Source: Ailanthus altissimus (taxonomy: Eukaryota; Streptophyta; Magnoliopsida; Sapindales; Simaroubaceae). Taken from it: DNA of 64,000 bases. The stretch spans positions 3,673,001-3,737,000 of the forward strand of contig OX327697.1 of assembly GCA_946807835.1 (NCBI GenBank). The letters are read 5' to 3'. Numbering within the stretch: position 1 is the first letter of the stretch; the number at the start of each line of letters is the position of its first letter. Below the pieces are notes generated by a model. It did no database searches. It saw nothing but the letters and a program-made list of their open reading frames with translations, and had not been told where the DNA came from. Below, piece by piece: positions 12,746-26,705 of this stretch. The position numbers and the translations under genes were made by a program.

Positions 12746-14698
12746 TCACCTCCTGTGAGGATTATGCAATGATTTTGAGGATCCCTCAAAGAGATCCAAC
12801 AAGTAATTCTGCAGATCATCGGCACTGTATTTGAAGTGCTTGTCACTTATTTTATTCTTATGCCTGCTTTCAAAAGTGCGATAAGCTTGGATCACCTTTA
12901 GGGATGTTGAAATTCTTAAGTCTTCTCGAAGCTGAACATTTGGGATGCGCCAAGCTGTTTGAGTTTTGTAGACCTCCTCAAATCCAAGATAAAAGCTCCT
13001 GAACTTGTCTTTGAGTTGAGTTTTCGAGACAGAACTCGAAGCGGAATTCCCATCTTCCTTCAATGAAGCAAGGATCAAACCCCAAGTAGCTCTCTCATAG
13101 TCCATTGCGTGCTGTTGGAACTTCCAGTTTTGCTTTCGAATCCAGTTATCCCCAAAAACAAGCCCAAGTTCTGAATGCTTAGCCTTTTGAGCCATGTAAT
13201 GTATGTTGTTCATCAAAAAGAAATGCTGAAATGACACATCCTTGTACAACCTGGAAATATTTTGAAGTTTGGATTCTAAAATTGAGGCAACTGATCGGTA
13301 GCAGTGAGCCACTGATGAAAATTTACATAGAGAAGATCCACTTAAGTTATCCTCTTCCATAGTTGGAGTCATGTTGGCTGATGATGAACAAGGACCGTCT
13401 TTATCATGGTTCTTTAAAAGCAAATTAAGGGTCTCGTTGTAGTCAGTAAGATTCCTAAGGTAGTTCATTACGTAGTTGGTCAGCTGGTGAACTCCACCTC
13501 CCACAAAAGGGTTATGTGATGTGTAAGAAGCAATCGCATTTTCAAATTCCAAAAATGTTGCTCTCACTGCATCACCCAACCTTCTCAGAACCTCATGAAA
13601 CTCAATTCTAACAAAAGAATCAGCTTCACCGGTGTACAAAGCATCTATATCTGGAAGAAGATCTGCTAGTACCTCATACATGTCAAGAATGCAAAACAGC
13701 TTCTCTGGCTTGTGGGGCCCAATAGATACAGCATCACCAAAATTCAGCAGCTGCAACATTGAAGACTTTGATGCCTCAACAAAACATGCTAAATTAACTG
13801 GTTCAAACTCCCCAAAGATCTGCTCGCAGAGTAACTTTTCACTAGCAAGATAGATCCGCACAAAGATCTTTATAGCCCAAACCCATCTCTTGATTTTGGA
13901 ATTCAGATTTCCCCATTCCATCTTAAGTACATCCTCAATACTCAGTTTCTCCATTTCAAGAATGAAGAGGCACTCATCCAAGGCATCCTTACGGGCCATG
14001 ACATACGCCTGGCAACATTCATGATCATAATTTGACAGGAACATCAAATTTGCAATGCATCTGAGATTGGGAATCACATCTGGATGAACCAAATCAATGT
14101 TGACTTCTTCCGATGTTCTACTCACACTATCTCTTCGAAAAGAGTCATCAATGGAGTCATCCCCATAAGAAATAATTGAGCCCTCATCCAGAACATCTTC
14201 TTCACTCGAACGGAAAGACATGTGTTCTGGCTCAAAGGGTTGCCTGTTCTGAACAAGCATGTGCCTGAATTCTTCCTCGAGTTTTGCCATAGCCATTTGA
14301 AGAACATCCTGAGCTCTCCGTAACAGCTCTTTCTCCTCCTCTTTTTTGTTCAAACACAAACTATCTAATTGTTCAACCAACTTCCGGACTTCATCCACAG
14401 CATTTAGATACTCAGAAGCTGTATATGGGCCTGCATCCCAAATCATACACTGATCTGCCTCCCTACTCATGATCTTCTCCTGAACAATATTAAGCTGTTC
14501 TTCAATCTCACTTATTCCCTCACCCCTGTCATCACTGATTGTGGCCATGGTTGATAATTGGGAGCCAAGATCTGCCAAGATTTTCTTCATATCATCTGTA
14601 AGGTTCTTATTTGATCCTAATGCCCTCACAAGGTGTTCTGCTGCAGCAATTAAGTTTTGTCCTTCCGATTCTGGACCAAACGTATTAATATCTCCCAT
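12746..14698 (-). CDS. Exocyst subunit EXO70 family protein, EXO70E2-like
   Basis: A single uninterrupted frame of 650 codons. EXO70 is the exocyst subunit that binds plasma-membrane phosphoinositides and helps tether secretory vesicles; plant EXO70 paralogs also act in autophagy-related transport and immunity. Seen: an N-terminal helical region with NLTDDMKKILADLG (about 32-45) and MIWDAGP (85-91); a glutamate/lysine-rich, probably coiled-coil stretch (about 103-145); an acidic/serine-rich linker (about 163-198); then the conserved EXO70 C-terminal domain from about 205 to 640, with LTNYVMNYLRNLTDY (406-420), FFLMNNIHYMAQKA (493-506) and KHFKYSADDLQNYLLDLFEG (620-639). The frame stays open 15 codons upstream but lacks an ATG there, so the start is set at ATGGGAGATATT. 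Length and intronless structure fit plant EXO70 genes outside the A group. Subgroup E2 is judged from the N-terminal motifs only. No defect seen. Confidence 0.93.
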   Translation of the reverse strand: MGDINTFGPESEGQNLIAAAEHLVRALGSNKNLTDDMKKILADLGSQLSTMATISDDRGEGISEIEEQLNIVQEKIMSREADQCMIWDAGPYTASEYLNAVDEVRKLVEQLDSLCLNKKEEEKELLRRAQDVLQMAMAKLEEEFRHMLVQNRQPFEPEHMSFRSSEEDVLDEGSIISYGDDSIDDSFRRDSVSRTSEEVNIDLVHPDVIPNLRCIANLMFLSNYDHECCQAYVMARKDALDECLFILEMEKLSIEDVLKMEWGNLNSKIKRWVWAIKIFVRIYLASEKLLCEQIFGEFEPVNLACFVEASKSSMLQLLNFGDAVSIGPHKPEKLFCILDMYEVLADLLPDIDALYTGEADSFVRIEFHEVLRRLGDAVRATFLEFENAIASYTSHNPFVGGGVHQLTNYVMNYLRNLTDYNETLNLLLKNHDKDGPCSSSANMTPTMEEDNLSGSSLCKFSSVAHCYRSVASILESKLQNISRLYKDVSFQHFFLMNNIHYMAQKAKHSELGLVFGDNWIRKQNWKFQQHAMDYERATWGLILASLKEDGNSASSSVSKTQLKDKFRSFYLGFEEVYKTQTAWRIPNVQLREDLRISTSLKVIQAYRTFESRHKNKISDKHFKYSADDLQNYLLDLFEGSSKSLHNPHRR

Positions 14699-15620
14699 TG
14701 CACACAAGAAACAAGGGTTGCCGATAATCACAGCACCGGTCAAACCGTACTAATCCTTCAGAATCTTTTGCCACCACTTCAATATGCAACGCCAAAAATA
14801 ACCTTGAATTTCAACCAGCAGAAAAATCAATACCACTCTTTTGGTTAAAGTATCAAAGAGTAAGTTTCCACATCAAGACTCATAGCTTTCTATCAAATAA
14901 AATGATCAATAGTGAGGATTGGCAAATACCCATTAAAGAACCCTCTGACTACTTGCTATAGGACCGCAAAATTGGTTAAAATCAATGAAATGATATTGAA
15001 TAAACTAACCGCATAACAACAAGGCCAAACGACTATGTGATTGTATACAATCAAAGAACTCAACTTTGATCTTATAACAAGAACGAACTCAACTTTGATC
15101 TTATAACAACAACAACAAGAAGAAGAAGAAGAAGAAGACAAGAGCAATAGAAATCCAGCTCAAGTTTTAATCTTTAGCAGGCACTAAAATAAAAATATAG
15201 ATCCATATAATAGAGAAAAAAAAAAGCCAACAAAACACCACTAGCAAGCATCTCACACACAAAATGCATAAAACACAAAATGGATTTCAAAGTTTTAACA
15301 AAATGAAGCTAAGCACTTCAGGGAAATCATCAAAAACAAAGCTTGGTCATACCTCAAAAGATCACAAAGAAGTTTTTAAGCAAGTTTAAGATATTATGTG
15401 GTCAAGATATATCTTTTTAAAAAAAAAACATATCTACGGTTGTACGTACTGTAAAAAGCACACTGACCTGTTTTTTCTGGGAGCTTTGAAGATCTTTTAG
15501 AGAATTTGCTGCTTTTTTGGGTTTACAATTTGTAAGGTTCTTATTTGGCAGTTGTGTATCACTATCTTTTCTGAACAACTTTGATAGCCATTGTTTAGTT
15601 TTCGTTTCTTATAGCCGCCG
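14699..15620 (-). promoter_or_regulatory. Leader of the EXO70 gene with candidate 5' UTR intron
   Basis: On the minus strand, possible donors are cag|gtcagt near 15470 and gag|gtatga near 15350. A possible acceptor, ggattag|tacgg, lies near 14750. A TATA-like CTATAAGAA lies near 15606-15614. A spliced leader is therefore plausible, but the exact exons are inferred from short motifs only. Confidence 0.4.
15104..15138. repeat. (AAC)n-(AAG)n microsatellite
   Basis: An aac run passes directly into an aag run. Just before it, the phrase gaactcaactttgatcttat occurs twice (about 15056 and 15084), a short local duplication. Confidence 0.85.
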
Positions 15621-15639
15621 TGGCGTTGACTATTTTTCG

Positions 15640-15944
15640 GTTACGCGGAGGTGTACAAGGAAATGATTAATTACCTTAAAAGTAATAACATTTGGGTCCC
15701 TAAACATTTAGATTTTATTCAATAAGAACATAGTTTGTTCATTTATAATAGTTAAGTTCCTAAAAATTTCAATTTGATTAAATTAAGATGCAGTTTGTTC
15801 ATTTGTTATAAACAAGTTCCTAATCCTTGTTGAATTGAAATCAGTTGAGATTTACTCTCTAGTTATATTCTTAGTACTCAAATTATTTTCTCTATTTTCT
15901 AGCATGTCACCTATTCATTAAGTGATGAGATAGTGTAATTATAC
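15640..15944. other. Spacer with a short tandem repeat
   Basis: The motif agtttgttcattt followed by a-rich bases and aagttcctaa occurs at about 15732 and 15790, a 58-bp spacing. No gene is visible. Confidence 0.5.
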
Positions 15945-16330
15945 ATATATATATTGAAAAAAATCAATTCATTAGGTAGAAGGATCAAGGATACAAAACA
16001 CCTTAGATGAAATTCTTTTTAGATAAGTTACATAAGTTTGAAGACAAAGAGATGCATATCTAGCTAAGTTATGAGTTACACTATTATTGGTTCTAGGTAC
16101 AAAATCAATATAAAACTTTCTTATACTGAATCCTGAATTTCAGAAACTATCTAGAAGATCTCTTTCTATAAGCTAGCTTTGTCACAAGTGAGATTTATCA
16201 CACTTTTTTTTATTAATTCAATCATCAGAGGACAAAAATCAATATCTTCACAATTTAAATTCAAAATCTTATGACCTTTGCATCAATCTGTTTAACATCC
16301 ACATTAAATGAGCACACATTAAATGCTGCT
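15945..16330 (-). pseudogene. LINE-type RNase H-like domain remnant
   Basis: One minus-strand frame reads FYIDFVPRTNNSVTHNLARY followed by ASLCLQTYV and ends ILDPST-stop. The pattern FVPRxxNxVxHxLARYA is typical of the RNase H-like domain at the 3' end of plant LINE-related ORFs. Upstream sequence (toward 16330) has stops in every frame, so only the C-terminal piece survives. The family call rests on this one motif. Confidence 0.65.
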
Positions 16331-17085
16331 GGCATCACTTATTTGGATAATAAGCTTGGTATATGTAGAACTATTCTTTTTACATAAAAAGGTAATATTG
16401 TGGTCATTCCCTATTAGATTTGGGGTTCTTGATACAAATAAAAAAATTATGTCCTTCTTCAAGAAATCATAATAATTGAGGGGATTCAGATATTATTGCT
16501 CTATTAAACAATCAATTCCCTCTTCCTCCGGAGTCCGTACAAGACTTTTAAACACAGCTGTTTCACGGAAGACTCTTCTACTCTCTCTCTCTCTCTCTTT
16601 GTCTTTATTAGAAAAGAAACAATGATGATGCTAATCAAATATTAGTTTAGTAAATGAGATTGGTTACAACACAAATAAGGAATTAGTTATTTTTGCAAGA
16701 AAAGAAAATAAGGTATTAGATTACAAAACATAAACTTTGTAATCTTTCATATCTTAAACCTCTGAGTTTGTAATTTGTAATGTAAAAGTTAATAATTTTT
16801 TGGACTCTAAATAATTTCATGTTAGATGTTGAAAAGTTTTTATGTCACCATTAGGATGAGAAAAGTCATCATGCATATGGTTTCCAATTCAAGAAAGATT
16901 ATGCACATGTATGAATATTCTTTACTGAGTAATTACAGTCAAAACACTTAACATATATACATACATATATATATATATATATAATTGGCTTAATGGGTTA
17001 TATAATTTCTCTATTTCTTAGACACGTGATAATATTTTGTAATATATTAAAAATTATGTAAAAATTATAAATTTATTAAACAGTT
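16331..17085. other. AT-rich spacer with CT microsatellite
   Basis: A (CT)n tract lies at about 16577-16598 and a (TA)n tract at about 16966-16983. No coding potential or element boundary is recognised. Confidence 0.6.
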
Positions 17086-17460
17086 ACATGTGATAGTATT
17101 ACTTACTATACGATGAATTATGCAATTTACTATATCAATTATATATATATATATGCTACACTCCTTAAATGATATTTTAAATTTTTTTATTTTAAATTAT
17201 GTATCAAATAATTATTGATAATAAAATGGTGTAATAGTTAATTTTTAAAATTTGAATTTATTAGACAATGACATGTGACAGTGTTACTTACTATATGGTA
17301 AACTACGTAACCCGTTAAATCAATTATATATATATATATATATATATATATGCTACACTCCTAAAATGATATCTTAAATTTTTTTCATTCTAAATTATGT
17401 GTCAAAAAATTATTTATGATAAAATGGTGTAGTAGTTAATTTTGAAAACTATACCATTTC
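17086..17460. repeat. 185-bp direct repeat pair, MITE-like half elements
   Basis: acatgtga-agt-ttacttactata occurs at 17086 and at 17271. Each unit continues through (TA)n, gctacactcct-aaatgatat, aaattatgt-tcaaa and aaaatggtgta-tagttaatttt. The same phrases recur in inverted order at 17945-18090, so the units look like halves of a palindromic AT-rich MITE family also seen near 26400. Confidence 0.65.
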
Positions 17461-17470
17461 ACTTAATAAT

Positions 17471-17938
17471 GGGCATGGTTTGATTTAGTTTGGTTTTTTT
17501 TGAATTAACTGAATCGAACCGTTATATTCATTTTTTTTTTAAAATTTGAGACTAAAAGATTTGTTTAGTTTAGAAAAATTGAATCGGATGGAATCGATTT
17601 TTTTCAATTCGGTTTGATTCGATTTGTTCGGTTTAAAATTTAAAAATTTAGGTTTTTTTTTTTCTGTTTTAAAATTTTAATTTAGTGACAGAATTGTATG
17701 TGGGTAAGTTAATATTTGTATTTCAACCCTTTAATTTTATAATGTCACATGGCAAGTTAAATTAAATTTTACTAAAATATCTTATTTTTTAATTCGGTTA
17801 TTATATAGAAAAAATTGAATCGAACTGGTCGGTTTTTTTTAAATAATAACCGATCAGTTATTTTTGTTACATAATAATTGAAATAAGCCTAATTAGTTGG
17901 TCCGGTTTAATTTGATTTTTCAATTTTATTTGCCTACC
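17471..17938. mobile_element. CGGTT-rich short repeat element nested in MITE-like DNA
   Basis: A block beginning gggcatggtttgatttag and ending gcctaccc is full of ttcggtttgattcgattt and its complement-like phrases. On the left it follows the left half of the palindromic repeat; on the right it precedes the right half. The ends show only imperfect inverted similarity (gggcatgg versus gggtaggc), and ttaat occurs on both sides. A similar block is at 39383-39745. It is probably a hAT-like MITE; the family is uncertain. Confidence 0.5.
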
Positions 17939-18090
17939 CTTAATTTCATCATCTTATAATTACTTAACATGTTAGCTTAAAATAAAAAACTTAAGTTACT
18001 ATTTAGAAAGTGCATCTTATAATTACGTTAACACGTTAATTTAAAATGAAAAACTTAGGTTACTATTTAAGAAGTGCACCATTACTTATA
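17939..18090. repeat. Right-half MITE repeat, two units
   Basis: cttataattac-ttaacatgttagcttaaaa and its close copy at about 18012 (cttataattacgttaacacg) each lead into aaaacttaggttactatttaagaagtgca. They are the inverted counterpart of the 17355-17460 sequence. Confidence 0.55.
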
Positions 18091-18365
18091 ATTATCAAAT
18101 CTATTTCCTGTTTTCCAAGCACATTTGTGAAATTACTTCACAAACTAGGATACAAAGACTGAAAATGTGATTCTCATGTTTTCTATCTTACCATTTTTTA
18201 GTGCAAAATTATGAGAAGAAAGTGATCAACTTTCACTCGTAACCAATCTGTTTAGGGCATGGTGCTACTTGATAATTGATAATGAACTGGATTAGAATAA
18301 TAATAATAATAATGTTTGATAATGAGCTGGTTATGTCAACTTTCAAGAAACCATTTCAATTAATG
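18091..18365. other. AT-rich spacer
   Basis: Contains a short (AAT)n run at about 18296-18314 and a repeated phrase gataatga-ctgg. Nothing else is recognised. Confidence 0.5.
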
Positions 18366-18980
18366 CAGCTTTGCAATTTCTTTTTTTGAAATAATACTGA
18401 ATTCCATTAAAGAAAATATTAAACATATAGAGTTAGGGGCTTTTGATAATAAGCAGAGAAATTAACAAGACAAATTGATAAGCTTGCACACTGACGATTG
18501 CCCAACCTTAATCTCTTACAAGCAAGGGAAATAGCAATCCTCAACTGGGGAACACCTTTCCAAGGAAAGGAGAGAAACGAAACAATCTTGAAAATCAAGG
18601 AACAAAAGAAAATAACCTTTACACAGGAGGGGGAAGCTAAAACTACAAAATACAACTATCTTAAACCAAATCAGATCAAAAAATAATCAACAAGGACTAG
18701 ACAATCAACACCAAATAGCTCCCAACATACACAATTGGCCAACAGAGGTTTAGTGCCACTGTGATGGAATCTCCAAATTTAAAAAGACAATGGTTGTTGA
18801 CTCTGCGGCGGAGAAGATCGATAATTTGGTCTAAGAACTTGCCGATTGTAGATCCAGAGTAGCAGATCCGGCAAGACCTCGGCAAGGACCGGTAACATAT
18901 TTGTTTTTGCTAAAATATGCAAAGCTCCAATAATATAATACCAATTCCATGACAGCTCTTGCAAAATCAAGATATTTGTA
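18366..18980 (-). mobile_element. 5'-truncated retroposon tail (LINE-like, candidate)
   Basis: Read on the minus strand, the block ends ttctttaatggaattcagta followed by ttatttcaaaaaaag, as expected of a retroposed 3' UTR with a short A tail. Upstream of that tail, mixed-composition sequence (for example gtccttgccgaggtcttgcc) reads open for about 60 codons but matches no family I recognise. A target duplication was not found. A retroposed host transcript is an alternative to a LINE. Confidence 0.3.
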
Positions 18981-19305
18981 ATGTTTTAGCAGGATACAAA
19001 CACATAAAATGATGAGTCTAAAGAAAAGAGGTTTTGTTTTAATAAAAGAAATGGATAATTAAATTACTAGAAAATTTTAAAACTTGATCATTCCCTTTTC
19101 TTTTTTTGTTCTTTTCTATTTCACAATCCAATCCAACTCTTTCCTTCCTCTCTCTATCTCTCTCTCTACACTAAATTAATTCTTCCCAATGATGAAAATA
19201 TAACACATTTCTTTTGACTAGAGAAACATTGAACAACAATACCAAACATTAGTTTGGTATTCTTTTTTCTTTTTTTTCCCCCCATTTTTATGTTTGAATT
19301 TTTCA

Positions 19306-23760
<4,455 letters not shown>

Positions 23761-25250
23761 ATTACATTATAATCTTTCAAAAGGAAAAAAAAAAACAAAA
23801 ACATTACAATTTGGCCACCCCTTTGAAAATAGGGCAACCCCACTTTGATTTGAAAAGTCAAAATTAGCCTCATTCAAAATGAAAATAGAAATTGAAAAGG
23901 TCAAAATTAGCCTTGTTTATAGAATGTGATTTATGACTTGAGCAAATAGATATTTAAGAATTGAATTTGAATTAAACATGCTCTTGTATCTTTAGTACTT
24001 AAAAGGTTAATAAATTTAATTCCACGTGGTCTATTCTCAAACACATGGAAATTAAAAGGACTTATATAAAACTCAAATCAAAAAGGGATTTGGATCCATC
24101 TATTTGATACCCTTTAAAAGAAATAGATAAAAAATATTTGATGAGAAGTGAGAATACTTATCAAATGTTATCAATTTAACAAGTACTTTAGAAACAAAAT
24201 GATGTCTATTTACTTTTTAAGATATTTGTTTGCCGGATCTTTTTATGATATTGAAATTAAAGTCACAGTATAACACCGAAAATAATTTAAATTCTTAGAT
24301 CAAATTAAGAATTTGAGAATAATGATGTTTAACTATTAAAGTATCAAATACAAATAATCTCATTATTAATACTGTTAAATTTTTTTCAACATTGTAAAAT
24401 AATCCTTGTTTTTAGGCGCTTCTCTTAAAAATAAACTTAAAATACATCTTTACTCTTTACCTAATTAGTTAGTCTTCGAATTATTCTACAATATTAAACA
24501 AATTTTAATGGTATTAATAGTAAAATTATTTATATTTATTACTTTAATTTGTTCTAATAGTTTAAATTATTTTTGATATTATACTCCAACTTTAATTTTA
24601 ATATCATAGAATAACTCGCTAACCTACATAACAAACAGTAATTGCAAGTAAAAAGATAAGATAATGGGTGTCCATATCACATATGGCAATACATATATAT
24701 ATAAACTAAATTCTTTTATTTTAATTTTGATCAGTTTTCTTTCTTTTTTTCATAATTATTAGGGCAAATGGAGTCACATGGTTTTCACATACCCACAAAA
24801 CAGTCCCTTTAATCCCTCTTGTATTCATATACCAGAACTTTGACTATCTTTCTTCAGCCTGCTTGGCTTTATCCACTTTAAATAATTTTATTTTTGTCAC
24901 CATACGGTAGTTGCAGAACGTTAAATGTGTGGTTACTACTTTTTTTTGCTTCTAATTTTGCAGCTACTGATTATATATTTGTCTTTTTTTTTGGCCAAAA
25001 GCATTTTTATTTTAGTGATGCTGCTACTAAAACTAACCTTGACCTAGTAACTAAAAAAGTATTTTAATCCGGAAAAAGAAAAAAAAAGTGCAAACAGTGA
25101 CGATGATCGTTGTATTTTATGAATTTAAATTAGATTGGATTGAATGAGATTAAATAGATTCGTATTATAAAATATTTAATATATATATATATATATATAA
25201 GAGTACCGGTTGCCAGCTACTCGTATCAATGAACATATACTTTTATTGTT
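23761..25250. other. AT-rich intergenic DNA upstream of the carboxypeptidase gene
   Basis: No open frame with family features. Short phrases such as ccgaaaataatttaaa and their inverted counterparts (24260-24620) suggest old MITE debris. A (TA)n tract lies at about 25178-25199. Confidence 0.6.
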
Positions 25251-25849
25251 TCAATTTTTAAGAGAGAATGTGCTTAGTCTTTATAAAGAGTACGTTGCTT
25301 TTATTTAACAACAAAACTCCTGGAGGTAAAACCCCAAGAACAAAAGCGTATAATGAACAAGACCACTACACTCAGGATAGAGATGAATGAGATCGATGGT
25401 ATGATGAACCTTAACCCAGATATATAAAGAAAGTTGTTGCGCTAGCTAAGTAAGGCTTGGGCATTGAGTTAATAGTATTCTAAGTCTTCAATTCCATTCT
25501 ATTGAGGGGTCAACAAGGGACCAAGTGCTTTCTTCATAGGTTACTCATGTAAAACGATATGTTGAAAAGCTGGATGTTCTACGGAAAGAAGATGAAATGA
25601 ATGCTTTGTTTTCACTCTTAGAATTAAGTTATGAGCACTTCTTTAACTTAAGTCAAGAGATCAAGTTTTGACAGATATCAGAGCAATGTAATTATTTTTC
25701 TTTTTTCATATGGATTTTATAATTCAGGTAAGGTGTAAAAAATGTAAGATAATGTTCTCGGGGATCAGCTTTGACAAATTTGAAGACGGTGTAATTATTC
25801 TTCTTCTTTTGGAGGTTTTATAGTTCAGGTAAGGTGTTATAATTTCGAT
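25251..25849 (+). other. Unrecognised mixed-composition segment with short frame and local duplication
   Basis: From 25320 to 25680 the base composition is more balanced than around it. A frame at about 25535-25675 reads VTHVKRYVEKLDVLRKEDEM and then NALFSLLELSYEHFF before a stop. It has an amphipathic, gag- or exon-like look but no motif I recognise. Right after it, gtaattatt-ttctt...ggattttataattcaggtaagg is repeated once (about 25689 and 25792). It may be a fragment of a retroelement or a dead gene; there is no support for function. Confidence 0.3.
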
Positions 25850-26395
25850 TATATAATTTAATAAAATGTTTAATAATATAATTTGATGTAATATGATGAA
25901 ATATTCAGTAATATAATTTGATATAATATCAATAATAATGTGTATCACAATATATATAATTATTTGTCAAAAATTTACTAATATTATTTCTTAATGAAAC
26001 ACTCTTTATCTTATTTAAATCTGTCGTTAAAAAATAAAGTGCATTTTCATGCATTTTAAAAGTACAAAGAAAAAACTTTCATTCATCCAATGAAGTTGTT
26101 TGAAGAATATTTTTGATATTATCAAAAATTTCAAAGCATCATCAAATATTTTAATTGAAAAAAAAGAGGAAAACAAGAAAGAGGGCTGGTCTTTTTCTAA
26201 AAGTAACACCAAAAACACATTGGACTTCACATTATGCAAGTAATATTAATTGTTGTTTTTAGGGCTGAAAATTAAATTATATGAATATGGGTTTGATTAT
26301 TATTTTAAAAAAAAAAATTAAAAGAAAGGGGCTTTTAGCTATAGTTATTGTCTTTGCGTGCAAGAGAGGTGGAGGGTGTCAACTGATTTAATTTT
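25850..26395. other. AT-rich spacer
   Basis: Contains repeated phrases taatataatttgatgtaata at about 25873-25935. The minus-strand short frames here are low-complexity. No gene is seen. Confidence 0.5.
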
Positions 26396-26705
26396 TTTAA
26401 AAAAATAATGTTACACTTTTTAAGTAATATTTTAAAATTTTTATTTTAAATAATGTGTTAAGTAATTATTAAGTGGTAAAATAATTTAATAAATAATTTT
26501 AAAAGTTATATAATTTTATTATTTAATTATTGTTTACACATCAATTTAGAATAAAAAATTTAAGATATTATTTAAAATATGATAGTATTTCTAAAAAGAA
26601 TAATGTACGCTTTTTAAATAATATTTTAAATTTTTTATAATGTAATTAGATTACTTACATGTTAATGTAAAATAAAAATTTTAAAATGACATTTGAAAAT
26701 GGTAG
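26396..26705. repeat. MITE-like AT-rich palindromic repeat
   Basis: Phrases tacactttttaagtaatatttta and aataatgtgttaagtaattattaa on the left are mirrored by acacatcaatttagaataaa and aagatattatttaaaatatg on the right. A second partial copy follows to about 26700. Ends are not sharp. It belongs with the repeats at 17086-18090, 29715-29880 and 50893-51052. Confidence 0.45.

Noticed and set aside
14699..14743. Upstream 15-codon extension of the EXO70 frame
   Set aside because: It begins at TTG, not ATG; the first in-frame ATG gives the family-like N-terminus.
18419..18970. Set of 60-78-codon frames on both strands
   Set aside because: Overlapping short frames inside a retroposon-like tail, without recognisable domains.
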